A model generated the notes under the pieces. The model was not told where the DNA came from, did no database searches, and saw only the letters and a list, made by a program, of their open reading frames with translations. DNA of 64,000 nucleotides from Lycorma delicatula (taxonomy: Eukaryota > Arthropoda > Insecta > Hemiptera > Fulgoridae), in assembly GCF_047948215.1 (NCBI RefSeq), contig NC_134457.1, forward strand, positions 15,536,626 through 15,600,625. Direction: 5' to 3'. Position 1 is the stretch's first letter, and each line of letters starts with the position of its first letter. Made by a program: the position numbers and the translations under genes. This document shows positions 44,822-56,766 of the stretch, piece by piece.

Positions 44822-47800
44822 TTAGCCCTTTGCGTTCTCTTGTCTAGTATCACTGGACATGGCGGATTTGTTTGCTCAGTAGTTTTTCGCCCGTGATCGG
44901 CCTCGTATCTCCTGTTCAGCTCTACTGAACATGTCGGTTTTTACCTACAGGGTCGTATAAAAATCTCCCACGATTCCTCTACAGCTCTGAATTAATTTTA
45001 ATTGATTTTAAGATCGGTTTGACTTTATGTATTTAACAAAATAATATTGCAATTCCATTGAAATAGAACCACGGAAAATTGTATTAATTTTGCAACGAAG
45101 CGCTTGCTTAGCTTAAAACCCAGTTTTTTTCGCAGATTTTACATTTCTTATTTAATTTATGTCGCTGATAACTGTTTTATTTTAAACCTTTACAGTCTCA
45201 ATTTCTTTGCTTCTTTATTTTTTGGTGAATCTTATTCACTTAATTTATTTTAACTAATTAAAAATTTAATTTATTTCTTAACTAATTTTTTAAAACGATA
45301 TAAGGGGCAAAAATCGAAAGAAACTAGAATATAAAGTGGTTTATTTATAACTTTGGGTTAAGCATTATCAATACAAGATTTAAATAATTTGACTTTTTTA
45401 ATTATTTAATGAATAATAATATTGAAAAACCCTCAATAGATTAGAAAAAATAAGCTGTAATGGATTAAGATATGGTTAGCTATCTTTAATACCAACATTA
45501 TATAATTAATAGTATTAAAAGTAAAAATTAACACTTAATAGTTTCTATTATTATATTACAATACATTTATTACGTAAAAAATTTAACAAAACTCTTTGTA
45601 TATATTTAAAAAAAAAAATTTAAGGTAAAGAAAACATTAAGCCTATTAATAAAAAACACTAGTAGCTGGTCAATAGAATTATAAGAGCGTGCATTATCCG
45701 TAAGCAATGCAGGTTCAGTGACACAGCAGTATGGCTTGTGCATAGAGGGAGAATTTGTTTACGTTATGTAATAAGGGTTTGACTAGAGTGGTCATTAAAA
45801 AGGTGTTCCATTTGGCTAAAACATTAGTTAGTTTTCTTTGGCCTGAGGAAGGGACATGTAGTTTCACTTTGTTCTCACACCCCTTTCAACAGAGCATTTA
45901 TAATTTTTATAACTTCTTAGAAAGAACTAAAAATTGATTTTTATCTTAATAAAATGTTGCTGAAAGTAATTTAAATATTTACATAATAAAACAAATATGA
46001 AAGAAAAAAAAAATGTATTACGGCCCATTAACTAAAGTTTTACTTAGTAAATCTTCATTTTTCACAAAGTTAAATAGTTGTAAATAAGTTGTTCAGGATT
46101 ATATAAAAATTAATTAGAAAATATAGTACAAGTTTAGAAAAAACTGAATACGCTTACAAGTAAATATACTAATTTTTGGACATGCCTACGGTAAAAGTGT
46201 TGTATACAATTATGAACGCTAAATTAAATATACCAATAAAAACTGGTGTATTGTACTAATAAAAAATATAGTTAATTTGTGTTCTTATCTCTTTAAAAAA
46301 CCTAGAATTAGCTTACGAAATTGCTTTTAGGGATTGATAAACGTGAAAACAATTACCAGGATGCAGTCCAGGTTTACATCGTAAAGTTTCGCAATAGAAT
46401 TTTGTTCGTTTTCTGCGTCGGGGTTTTTCTATCGCTACAAACGACAGTCTTTTGTGTAACTTGGGTCGAATCCCAGCATTGTATTTATCCAGTAGTGGAT
46501 AAATACAATGAAGTTTGTTCAAGCGTTCTTCTCTATCGTAGTCAGACGGTCTTCCTCGCTTTTTCGTTTTGCGTACACCTCCCACCAACTGCTTCAGAAG
46601 TCTGTCTAAACTTACGGTGACGAGTAGGTTTATTACCAGGGGGCCTGTTAGTGTTGAAGAGGATAAAAGCGTTTACAATAAAAACTTCCAGCGACCAAAA
46701 AAAAATTTCCCCACCATGTTAGACTCTTTCTTGTAAAACTATATGAAGCTATGTAGTGATCAGCGATGTCTACATCTCCCATATAGTCATTGTATCTGTA
46801 CAGGACCGTGGGTTTCTGGATTTTTTCTTCAACCCCTCCTTTTATGATTCTCCGCACTTCTGTTGCTCTCTTATAAAATGTTGTCATTATCACTGATCGT
46901 TTATCCTTCCACTGCAATACTGAAGCCTTGTCTTCCTGTATGCATTGATATCTCCCCGTTTCATTTTTTTTTTTGGTTTATTTTTCACAGCCAAAAGCGC
47001 AACCCCTTTTTCCCCCTGTTGATGGTTCCAGTCGAGTGAATGTTCATTTTAAGAAGTTCTTTTGCCAATTCTATACTATTATAATATCGGTCCATAAACA
47101 CGTGAAGGCCCTCAATGTTTCCAAACGTCAGCTGTAACTTGTTAATGAGAGTTAAAACTAATCTTGTGGTTAGTAAGTCCGGCCTGATAAGGAAGTTTTT
47201 CGTGACACTACCCTACACGGTTCCACATCACAAACGTAACCATTTATTTCATCTGATAGGACGTCAATTTAATCCCCCGTTAGTGGGACTTTCCTTATAC
47301 ACTAAACACAACCTTTCTTTAAGCGAATTGTGCTTTCGTCTAGGCTAACATTCTTGGATGGACAATAATATTCTCTAAATTTCTCATCAAGATACTTAAC
47401 CACATTTCTGACTTTTCCTGTTATAGACAGAATCCCATGTACAGAGCCCCTGTGTTGGAGGATTCAAATGAAGATCCTTCCAAATTTTTTGGAAGGATCC
47501 AAAAAATGTTATAAAATTGTAAAAAAATTGGAAGTACTCACTCCAATCATTTGAAAAATATTCATGTATGTCTGTTTTCGGATTCACCCCCATATTAATA
47601 ACACCTAAAAAGGCCTTGAATTCTTCCAGTGTAACATCAGTGAATGAATGCCACATTGATCTCTTCTGTAACTGTGTACTTTTAACAATTTTTTGTCTTG
47701 CAAACCTGTTTGCAAGAGTTGTCGCTTAACTACTATTAATGTTACAGCCGTGGTCACTGTCTTCAATATTGTAACCATAATCGCTGTCTTCAGAGCTTTC

Positions 47801-48234
47801 ATAGCCGGATATATCTTCTTCCAATGCATTGATTATTTCAATAGGAAGAAGATTTCCGTCAGTCATGATAAATAAATAGACTTATTAAAAATTATGAGAG
47901 AAGGAAAGTACTCCGAGAGTGCAACTGTTGTCCCCACTATCACTGCTAACACGTTGTTGATAACGGAAATATAAAAAAAAACGAATCCTATTTTTAGTAC
48001 TTTCATATGTTTTCACCCGGTTCCAGTACAGAACAAAAGGAAATTTACTAAAGAGTAAAGTATTTTAGTCTGTCGTTGTCCAGTTCAAGTGGACGGGGGC
48101 TTCGAGCATTTTAGTGTTGTCCAGTTGTACTGGACTGGAGAGTTGAGATGCCAGTTCACATAGTTAAACGCGAGCTGAAATGAATAATGGCACTGTTCAC
48201 TTTTTGTGTTAAAAAACCGAGCGCAAAGAGTTAA
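44822..48234 (-). mobile_element. piggyBac element B
   Basis: Ends TTAGCCCTTTGCGTTCTC (44822) and, inverted, TTAACTCTTTGCGCTCGG (48234-48217). The left TTAA is mutated to TTAG. Sub-terminal CCAGT/ACTGG repeats occur near both ends (about 44848-44935 and 48080-48140). 3.4 kb, with about 1.5 kb of AT-rich non-coding DNA (44840-46300) before the transposase remnant. Confidence 0.65.
46313..47829 (-). pseudogene. piggyBac transposase B, broken
   Basis: Minus-strand pieces: FTDVTLEEFKAFLGVINMGVNPKTDIHEYFSNDW (47396-47656, N-terminal), LQWKDKRSVIMTTFYKR...KPTVLYRYNDYMGDVDIADHYIASYSFTRKSLTWW (46648-46917, with the YN..MGDVD..D catalytic motif), and a C-terminal Cys-rich tail CETLRCKPGLHPGNCFHVYQ (46313-46588). 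A different subfamily from elements A and C by its motif sequence. Confidence 0.75.
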
Positions 48235-48930
48235 CATAGTCTTATAGGTATACAGTTTACATTGTTAATATATTAAATGCAAACGTACCTGTAGAAATAT
48301 CAAAATCTGGATCCGGATCTTCACTGTCGTTTCCTTTAAAGTCGCTACACTCGGTATTCAAATTACTATCAATAAGCATTTCCTTTAAATTATTCATTTT
48401 TACAACAGAACAATCTACAAGCAGTCTTTACCTGTCTATGTAAATAAACTGGAGATACACCATTGCAGTAAAATAGCTACAGATCAGGAGTTACCATTTA
48501 AAAAAAAATATTAATGTTCGCCCACAACGAGAATAGAACTAAAGAATGAAAAGCGACGAGCTACTATCGCAACTGAAAACATCGAATAGTAATAATTCAA
48601 AACTGATGACTGTTATTTATTAATTATTGTATGTTAATCATTTTTAGTTCCTTGTACAAAGTAAAGGAAGTATTGTGGTCGCGAAAAATTTCGGTTTTCA
48701 GATTTCAACGGAAATATCCATTTTGACTAAATTCAGCGTAACGTCTGTATGTACGTATCTCGCATTACTCAAAAATAATTAGTCGTAGGATGTTGAAATA
48801 TTGAATTTAGGACATCTAGTTGTGCAACTCCCTTCTTATTGCAATCGACTGAACGAAGTGTCCAAAAAAGCCCAAAATCCAAAAAAAATAGGATATTGGA
48901 GTTTTTCGTAACTCCAATAATAAGCCCTCA
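48235..48930. other. Spacer, nothing recognised
   Basis: Mixed AT-rich DNA between piggyBac B and the inverted repeat at 48931. A short acidic minus-strand frame near 48300-48400 has no family resemblance. Confidence 0.3.
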
Positions 48931-49203
48931 TTGAGAGCTTTTCAACGATATATATATATATATACTTCTGTAAGATCGACATAAGTATAGGTCCAATATT
49001 GATTGTATAACACATAAAAACAAAGTTTCTAGTGCGAACACGTTAATGAATGCACAAAGGCGATGAATATAACCACACTATACGAGAGAGAGAGAGACAG
49101 ATGGTCAAAGATTGGTCTGAGACAGACTGAGAGAAAAACACAGCGAGAGGCTGCCTAGTGACCTGACTAGTGGTGAGCCGGCTTATATATATATATCGTT
49201 GAA

Positions 49204-49245
<42 letters not shown>
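48931..49245. repeat. Small inverted-repeat element with microsatellites
   Basis: GAGAGCTTTTCAACGATATA (48933-48952) is repeated in inverted form at 49188-49210 (TATATCGTTGAAAAGCTC). Inside are (TA)n and (GA)n (49087-49098); the right arm runs into (CT)n of about 36 bases and another (TA)n. It looks like a microsatellite-flanked MITE. Confidence 0.55.
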
Positions 49246-49255
<10 letters not shown>

Positions 49256-49839
49256 CTTAGTTTCATTGGTTCCAGAGTTATAACCAGATGAAATTTTAGA
49301 TACCCCCCAGATGTGACTGTTATATTTGTAACTTCGTAAATTTAGAACTAAAAATAATAGAAAATTGGTACTTGCATGACTGTAAACCTCAAATCTTCTA
49401 GTTTCAAATGATATATAATATATACTTCTACCATTTATGAATAAAAAGATATAGCAGATTTTTGAAAGCCTGTTTTTAAATAAACATTTTTTTTACATTC
49501 GGTTCACACTTACACTATCACTAACACTAATATTTATTAAAATGACAGTAGGCCTACACCAAAATAGTTTTTCTTTTTAAAAAATTTAAAAACAAAAAAT
49601 TTAATTTACAGGTAATTATTTTAATGAAAAGTTTTAAAACGAGGATCTTTACGTAAAGCGATTTTGCATTCACAACAGTGAAATGATGTATCCTTTCTTG
49701 TCACTTTCCCATTTTCTTTCTTCCCTTTTCCAGAGCAAACCTTGCACATTCTCGTGACACCTTTTTTTCCTGGTGGCACTGGAATTTTCTCTAGAAAGTG
49801 TTTTCCTGTAGCAAGTCGACTCAGCTCCACTATTTTAAG

Positions 49840-51110
49840 GTTAAAAAATAATTTATTGGCAGAAATAAGTTTCTGAGAATATGCAGTTTGACTTGCCTAT
49901 GTACGAAAAATAATATCGTTAAAATGGTGTCCATTTTCACGCTGACAAATGTGGAGATGCTCTCTGAAGTTGGCCTCCACTCTCCAATAGTTGACGATCG
50001 ATCTAAGCGATGTTCTGCTCTATCGCTTGTCGCAGTTAGGCCAATGTACGAGGTGTGGTTTCATACACCAAACACTTTAAATACTCCCACAAGAAAAATT
50101 CACACATCGAAAGGTCTGGTGAGCGAGGGGGCCAATGCCGATCACCGAATCTGGAGATAACGCGATTAGGGAACATTTGTCTAACAGCAGCCTTCGACAC
50201 TCTGGCAGTATGGGCCGTAGCTCCATCCTGTTGAAAATAAACATCTGGCAGATTGATTCGTCTCAGCTCAGTTTTCAAGAATGTTTTCACCATATTTACG
50301 TAACGATCAGCTGTTACGGTTACAGTGTTCCCGTTTTCCTCAAAAAAGTAGGGCCCCATGATACCAAATTTCCCGACGCCGCACCACACCGTAACTTTGG
50401 GGATGTGTAATGGTAATTCATGTAAAGTGCGTGGATTTTCACAGGCCCAGTATCGAAAGTTTTGACGATTCACAACACCATTGAGATGAAAATGAGCCTC
50501 GTCGCTCATTATCAAAATCGCATTGGGCTCATCTTTCAAAATTTGGAGCATCGCTTCAGCAAAAGCTGCACGTTGTGGGTAGTCACCCTCTGTTAACTTG
50601 TGCACAACTGACATTTTATAAGGGTGAAAACCTAAATCTCGGTGTAGAATTCGCCGCACTGAACTATTGGATATTCGTAGTGCTGCAGAATGCCTACAAA
50701 CTGAACGTCTTGGACTAGTTAAAACAGCCTGTCTTATACGTTCCACGTTCTCCGGAGTTCGAACTGTGCGACTTGGTCCCGGTGGCTGCCTTTCATTAGA
50801 CTACCTCCACTACGAAGGGCATTAACCCATCGCAAAATGGTGTTCCGGCTCGGTATATCTCCATGCCGAGGAACGTTAAACCTTCGACGAAAGAGACGTT
50901 GAACTTCCGTAACTGATTCGCCGCTCCGCACAAAACTGTCATACACGAAAACGCGATGCTCTACATTCTAAAGAGGCATGATGGCAACTAAACAATGAAC
51001 AAGCATAAACTGCAAGGTCAGACGAGTGACGCGCCGGCCTTGGCTCCCCTCTCTAACTCCTACCGGATGCGTAATACCAACTTAAAAACGTCCGTTTCCC
51101 GTGGCGGATC
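49840..51110 (-). mobile_element. mariner-like element (DD41D group), inserted in piggyBac C
   Basis: About 1.27 kb of foreign sequence between two parts of the piggyBac C coding region, the usual mariner length. It carries the transposase remnant at 50036-50976. Terminal repeats could not be delimited; ends are placed by where piggyBac homology stops. Confidence 0.65.
50036..50976 (-). pseudogene. mariner-like transposase, broken
   Basis: N-terminal helix-turn-helix (SGESVTEVQRLFRRRFNVPR, RNTILRWVNALRSGGSL; 50734-50946), then a frameshift at about 50740 and the catalytic domain (50036-50746): MSDEAHFHLNG (first Asp), YFQQDGATAHTA (second Asp), WPPRSPDLSMCEFFLWEYLK. By my count 41 residues separate the second Asp and the third catalytic position, which is Glu here where DD41D relatives have Asp. 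The most likely start ATG (50976) is followed three codons later by TAG. Confidence 0.75.
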
Positions 51111-51926
51111 CTTTATAACCTTTTTATGAACTGGCTGGTACTAATTTCTTTCTTTGTAACGTGGCTGTACAGTATACAAGAATTTACTACAGCCATAAGG
51201 ATCATATGGAAGGTCAGTTTCCTCCACCACTTGACAGACCTATGTTCATAAGCTCCGTACGACATCATTTGATCTGACAAATCCACTCCAAATTTATTTT
51301 TATTGTAGCTGACTACACAAGTTGGTTTAGTTACATTTCTTCCAAACCTGTCTTTGTATGTAACCATCTCTGCTTTGTCTTGTGGAGATCATGAAAACAT
51401 CACGCTTGTCTCTCCAGCGCAACGCAAGAATATTATTATTTCGACGGAAGACTTGCTGACCACGCTGGAGTTTAGTCTTTTGTTTTACAGCTTGTAACAT
51501 GCCTTTTCTGTTTTTGAGAGTGGTGCCTACTAAACCGGTTTTCAGTTTTTCTAACTCTCCAGCTAATGCTGGGCTAGTATAAAACCTATCTGTATATAAC
51601 GTACGCTCATTATTTGCCAAAGAGCCTAGCAGTTTTTTAATTAGTTCAATGGCAGTGTTACTTTGTCCATTGTATATTTCAAAATTCCAAATGTAACCAC
51701 TACTAGACTCTGAAAGCATGAATAATTTTATGTCATATTTACTAGGCTTTTTAGGCATGTATTGTTTGAAATACAGCCTTCCACGAAATTTACACATCCC
51801 TTCATCTACTGTAATGTTTTCACCCGGAAGGTAAGCCTTTTTATAACGTTCTTAAATAATGTGACTAGAGACTGAACAGTGTTTTGATAAAACAGTATTT
51901 TTTAAATCTCTCTAATAGACCTGTAA

Positions 51927-52157
51927 AAAACATATAAGAGGGAAAAAAGGATTTTTAAAAATTTTATTCACACACGGAATATAAATATTCCGAATGAACT
52001 GTTTAATTATGCTTTACGTTTATTTAAAAAATATTGGAGATATGGTGATAGAGACACTACTGTTGATAATATTTCTAATTATATTCAACAAGTTGTTATA
52101 AATAATGATTTAGCTGTAAGTGAAAATGATTATTATGTTCAAAATGAAAGAAAATAA
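51927..52157 (+). pseudogene. Possible densovirus capsid C-terminal fragment
   Basis: 76 open codons on the plus strand (KNFIHTRNINIPNELFNYAL...) ending at TAA 52155-52157, with an AATAAA overlapping the stop. It points toward, and ends 238 bases from, the end of the NS1-like gene on the other strand. In ambisense densoviruses the capsid and NS genes converge in this way. No capsid motif was recognised, so the call rests on position only. Confidence 0.25.
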
Positions 52158-52394
52158 AACGTGTATTTTTAAATAGAACAAATATATATTTATTTACTGA
52201 TTATACCATATAATAACCTTGACTCTAAGATAATAGATAAAAGCACTCGTGTCGAGTGTTACAAAGATTATTTACATAAATACATAATACATATTAAATA
52301 AAATAATAAAAACTGCAGATATCTGAAACAAACAAAATATAGATTAATACAAATAACAATAATAAAATAAAACAATTGATATAAAATAAAATAT

Positions 52395-53954
52395 TTAAAA
52401 CATATATAAATGTTTGTTAAACCTTTCTATTATGAGATCCCTATTATACAAATTATATTTATTAAAGTAGTCAAATATTACAGAAAAACATATTGGGTTT
52501 GGCTTTTTTGACTTATAGTCTTCTAACTTTGAATAGTAGGTCCACATAAATTTTTTGTATCTCCTCGTAAAATTCTCTTCTGTTGGTAACACATTGTTGT
52601 TACTCATTACAATTACAGGGGTCTTCGTCACTATCTCTGGTTGCTTCATTTTGATATTAGCCGAGAAGGTATCACCCGCTAATAGGGCAAGGATATCTGT
52701 GTAATATGCTGGGTCAAGACGAGCCTCATTCCACACTATAAGGCGCCGTCCCACACAGTTTTGAAATGCAAATCTTTCACTTCTTGTAGGGTTTTGAAGA
52801 TGCCCTACGTTCCATAGGAACCCAGACAGGCAATCAAAGAAATTCTTTCCAGAATTGGGAGGACCCTTCAATCATATGGTATTTAATTTTCCAGTTTTTT
52901 TATTCAAAAATGAAGTTAAATATTTTAAAAAGATATAAACGTTTTTTCTAGTTTTACATTGGTGTTTTAACAACATTAAAATAATTTCAATTGAATCATA
53001 AAGTGAAAGATATGTATTTTCAATAGTTTCATAATCCGTATACTCAAATAAAGGGTTACTCTGTTTATGCAACTTACAAAAATCATAAACAGTATATTTT
53101 CCTATTTCCGACTTTACATAGGTGATGGCCATATCTATTAACGGCGACTGTTTGTAAATTGACATTGAAATATTACTGTTGTACCATAGTTCGGTCTTTG
53201 TAATATTTTCAAGTGGGACACAGCACGCCTTCTTTAAGAGCACGACTATCTCTTCGAACCGTGCTTTATTTTGCACTTCTCGTCGAGAAGGTGCTCTTTG
53301 AGACGTTTTTGGCAGTACTGGAATAACAGCTTCATCATCAGGTCCACCCTGAGCACTGGGACTTTCGCCCTCAATGAGGCTACACGCCACCAGTCTTGTG
53401 GTTTCATGTTCAAGATCTCCTTGATCGGGTAGCATCTGAGATCCAACAGATAGTCGCCACCACTCATTTCCCGTGTAGCCGAAAAGTATTTGTCGGCTTC
53501 CTCGAGATAAATAGTTGAGGATATTCCTCCAGTCGCCGTACGTGAGTTTATGATACGCCCTATTTCGGCGAGTGTTACCTCCTCTTTGCCCAGGATCCAG
53601 TCGTGCGACATTACATCGACTACGGGATTCGATTTAAGAACATTCGTGGATGAAGTGGACATGGCTGTATTCTCCGTCGTCGTGTGGAGCAAAGATGACG
53701 ACGGACCCTGATGTGTCGGTTCCTCCATACTTCTGCCTTCTAAAGATGTTTTCCACAACCCTTCGAACCAGTCCAGCACAATCTCCTGTGTCTCTAACTT
53801 TAAATAGATCGAAGATAAGGCACTTAACGGTTCTTCTTTTGTACAGAACTTTAGCAGCTTCGTTGATGGTAAATATGCGCTGGAGGCCAACGAGACTGCA
53901 AATAAGTTGCCCCAAACGGTACACGGTCGGACAGACCACTTATCCGAAGTGCAT
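52395..53954 (-). pseudogene. Endogenous densovirus-like NS1 gene with three in-frame stops
   Basis: A single 520-codon frame runs from ATG 53954 to the stop at 52395, close to the length of densovirus NS1. It is interrupted only by stops: TAA 53942-53940 (codon 5), TAA 53636-53634 and TGA 52874-52872. Domains: HUH endonuclease motif HVHFIHEC (about 53660-53637) of the rolling-hairpin nickase; SF3 helicase with Walker A GPPNSGKN (52865-52842), the Walker B-like RRLIVWNE, and motif C TPVIVMSNN. NS1 nicks the terminal hairpin and unwinds parvoviral DNA. Lack of frameshifts suggests fairly recent insertion or past constraint. The LINE at 53990 sits just upstream of its ATG. No restored sequence is given. 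Confidence 0.85.
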
Positions 53955-53989
53955 AATACAACGTAATATAATATATAATAATATATTGG

Positions 53990-56222
53990 AGTGCCCCAAG
54001 GTAGTGTATAAAGTGCCACCTTATTTTCTGTAGCCATAAACGATATTACCAAATGTGTTCAGGCTCCTGAATCATGCTCTCTATTTGCTGACGACATTGC
54101 TATCTACATTGCAAGCCGTTCGGCACCTATAGCAGAGAGACTACTGCAGAACACTATATCTCACCTTGAAGCTTGGTCCAGGATTACTGGTTTCACATTT
54201 TCATCCGAAAAAACAAAATGTGTAGTTTTTTCTCGGCTACGAAACCCTTCTATTCCGCAAATTTTCCTGAACGGAGAGACTATTACTATCTCTAATTACG
54301 TCAAGTTTTTAGGTTTATTTTTTGATAGCCGTCTTACTTGGGTCAAACATTTAAAAGAATTGAAAACAAAATGTTCCAAAATTCTAGATATGATGCGATT
54401 CCTTACTAACACCAACTGGGGAGCCGATAGATCATGTATGATACGTTTTTACTATTCCTTTGTTCGCTCCCGTTTAGATTACGGTTGTGTGGCCTACTCT
54501 TCAGCTCGTCAAAGCGTGCTTAAAATGCTGGATAGTGTACATCATGCTTTCCTTCGGCTTGCCACAGGCGCGTTTAGATCAAGTCCTGTCGCAAGCTTAC
54601 TTGTAGACTGTGGTGAACCATCACTTTGGGATAGACGAGACCAGCTCTTATTATCTTATTTTGCTCGTCTCAGAGGACAGCCAAATCACCCGGTTCTTGA
54701 GTCAGTCTTTAGAAATCCTAATCTAGGAAAGTATGAGGATCATCCACGTCGTACTGCACCTGTAGGTGTCCGTACCTGGCGTCTGCTGCAGCATATAAAT
54801 GTTGACAAACCGTCATTCTTTCCTATGTCCCCTTGCTCATATCCTCCATGGAGAATAAACCTCATAAATTTTAATTTTGACCTGACTACATATAATAAAC
54901 AATCAACACCATCTATCGTCTTTCAGCAGATGTTTCAGTGTGTTCTCTCCAAGACGAAACCAGACGCGGTTGTATACACTGATGGGTCGAAACAAAACGA
55001 TACAGTTGGGTGTGCTTTTGTTGTCAATGAGAAAACTTATATGTTTGGTCTCCCCAGTATTACGAGTGTGTTTACCGCTGAACTATATGCTATAAATAAG
55101 GCTCTAAACATCATTAACCCTAAATATAGAAAAATTCTTATTTGCAGTGACTCGTGTAGTGCTCTCCAAGCCTTAAAAAACTTTTATTCTAAACATCCTA
55201 TCCTCATTGAAATTTACAACGCAATCGCCGAGCTGAATAATCGCAACACAGAATTAAGTTTTTGCTGGGTCCCTAGCCACGTAGGGATTCCAGGTAATGA
55301 ACATGCAGATTCCGCTGCCAAAGAAGCATGTAACCAGCCTCCTTTCACCACCCGAGTTGCTACTTCTGATTTCATTAACTATGTAAAACAATTATTAAAA
55401 ACAAGGTGGCAAGGTGATTGGACAGCTACCGTTGATAATAAACTCCGTCAGATTAAAGATTCTGTGTTACCATGGAACTCCTCATACAGAAAACCCCGGC
55501 GTGAGGAAGTAGTTCTCTGTCGATTGCGAATAGGACACACGAGAGTCACACACGAGTACCTGTTTACAAGAGGACAACCACCTTTATGCGCAAGATGCAA
55601 CTGCCGCGTGACTGTGCGCCACATACTCGTGGACTGCATATGTTATGCGGCATTGCGTCGTAAATTTAAATTACCTAGTAACATCCGTGGTATCTTGCGT
55701 GATGATAAGGAGGTTTTAAACCGGATGTTTATGTTTTTACGTAGTATAGGGTTAACACAAAAAATTTAATACTGTTGCTTATATTTTTTAATACTTTTAG
55801 TTTTTTAATAAGTTTATTTTTTTTATTATATTTTTTTTCTCTGAATGGTTGATATTTTTATCCGATTAGGATTTTAGGCCTTTTACACTCCTTATCGGAA
55901 TTTGTTAAATTTTATAAGTTATTTTTTAATATTTTAAAAACTGACTGTGATATTAGTTGTAAGATTTTTGTGATATTAGTTGTAAGTTTTATCTCCTTCT
56001 TTAATTTTAAGTTTTATTTAGTTTTAATATGATAGTTTTTTAACATAGTAGTTAGTTTTAAGTTACATGTTAGTATTTCTGTTATCCGAGAATGGGCCTT
56101 TTACACCCATTCCGGATTTGATTTCCTGTGATAGTAGTTTAAGTTTTAATTACTTTTATTTATTTATCGATTCTCCGGGCGATGATAACGACCATTCGTT
56201 TTTCGCCCAAAAAAAAAAAAAA
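53990..56222 (+). mobile_element. 5'-truncated LINE copy (same family as 11826-17898)
   Basis: Begins in RT at GGAGTGCCCCAAGGTAG (equivalent to 15490) and runs to the family 3' end (GGCGATGATAACG...TTTTTCGCCC) plus a poly(A) of about 13 at 56210-56222. A shortened 3' UTR (55770-56210) contains two TTTTACACYCC blocks. Close identity to the first copy indicates recent retrotransposition. It separates the NS1-like gene from structured repeat E2 copy d, with the viral-type sequence resuming directly after the poly(A). Confidence 0.85.
54360..55769 (+). CDS. LINE ORF2 fragment: RT C-terminus, RNase H, zinc motif (intact frame)
   Basis: 469 codons uninterrupted: RT thumb/connection (RFYYSFVRSRLDYGCVAYSSAR), RNase H (VYTDGSKQNDTVGCAFVVNE, FTAELYAINKAL, CSDSCSAL, VPSHVGIPGNEHADSAAKEA) and C-terminal CARCNC...HILVDC. 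The upstream RT part (54000-54360) is in another frame because of a stop at about 54008 and a frameshift. No start codon context; not expected to be expressed alone. Confidence 0.8.
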   Translation: MKTKCSKILDMMRFLTNTNWGADRSCMIRFYYSFVRSRLDYGCVAYSSARQSVLKMLDSVHHAFLRLATGAFRSSPVASLLVDCGEPSLWDRRDQLLLSYFARLRGQPNHPVLESVFRNPNLGKYEDHPRRTAPVGVRTWRLLQHINVDKPSFFPMSPCSYPPWRINLINFNFDLTTYNKQSTPSIVFQQMFQCVLSKTKPDAVVYTDGSKQNDTVGCAFVVNEKTYMFGLPSITSVFTAELYAINKALNIINPKYRKILICSDSCSALQALKNFYSKHPILIEIYNAIAELNNRNTELSFCWVPSHVGIPGNEHADSAAKEACNQPPFTTRVATSDFINYVKQLLKTRWQGDWTATVDNKLRQIKDSVLPWNSSYRKPRREEVVLCRLRIGHTRVTHEYLFTRGQPPLCARCNCRVTVRHILVDCICYAALRRKFKLPSNIRGILRDDKEVLNRMFMFLRSIGLTQKI

Positions 56223-56263
56223 GTACACAAACAACACAAAATTATACACATACACAAAACAAA

Positions 56264-56425
56264 AACACTTTAAACCCCCATACAATAAGTCGTAACTAAC
56301 TATTGTTTTAAAACGATATTTATTTACGTTTACTGTATGCAATGGTTCCAAGGCCCGTGACATGATATGATATGATATTGGATTAATCCACTATCAATTG
56401 TGTTACAAATGGTGAGGAGAGTGTT
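56264..56425 (+). repeat. Structured repeat E2, copy d
   Basis: Close to copy b (4698), with an extra ATGAT unit in stem 2 (CATGATATGATATGATATTGG versus CATGATATGATATTGG) and TTA.TCCA changes in the loop. All landmarks are kept. Confidence 0.6.
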
Positions 56426-56523
56426 TAACAGATTTTTAGGTATTTTCAAAATAGAAGGAAGTGGTGCGATAGACATATGCTTGCAAGTTTGCAATATTAC
56501 GTTTATGTATGCGAAACATTATT

Positions 56524-56732
56524 TCTTTACTTCTTTTCAAGAGCGTGATGTTATAAACGACAAACGCAGATGATGAGTAGTGATAAATTTGCGCAAGAAG
56601 GCAGGTTTCGCATACATAAATTAGAGAGTTATCTTGGGATTTTTTTGTTTCACATACATGTGCTTTCTTGTGCAAGTTTATCATTTTTCATCATCTGCAT
56701 TTGTCGTTCATAACATCCCGGTCTTGTAAAGA
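56524..56732 (+). repeat. Long hairpin E3, copy b
   Basis: Pairs as copy a does. Compared with copy a, AACAAC/GTTGTT became AACGAC/GTCGTT and the TTA/TAA pair became TTG/CAA, so both arms changed together. The outer left arm has a small insert (TTCTTTT). The loop keeps TTCGCATACATAA and its outside partner TTATGTATGCGAA. Confidence 0.65.
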
Positions 56733-56766
56733 AGTATCATGAAGACGTTTCTTAAGATATATAGTC

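Larger units (their letters stand above)
49621..51860 (-). mobile_element. piggyBac element C, split by a mariner
   Basis: Minus-strand piggyBac transposase in three parts: 51327-51860 (LPGENITVDEGMCKFRGRLYFKQYMPKKPSKYDIK...YTDRFYTSPALAGEL), 51113-51367 (TCVVSYNKNKFGVDLSDQMM...RSVKWWRKLTFHMI) and, after 1.3 kb of mariner, the C-terminal zinc-finger-like tail 49621-49830 (CKVCSGKGKK...KDTSFHCCECKIALRKDPRFKTFH, one Cys replaced by Arg). The first two parts are separated by a frameshift. The element N-terminus and ends were not found. Confidence 0.75.

Noticed and set aside
53246..54052. 268-aa minus-strand ORF overlapping the NS1 region
   Set aside because: It is the alternative frame of the NS1 gene; HUH and helicase motifs are all in the other frame. 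An NS2/NS3-type overlapping gene cannot be excluded, but no motif supports it.
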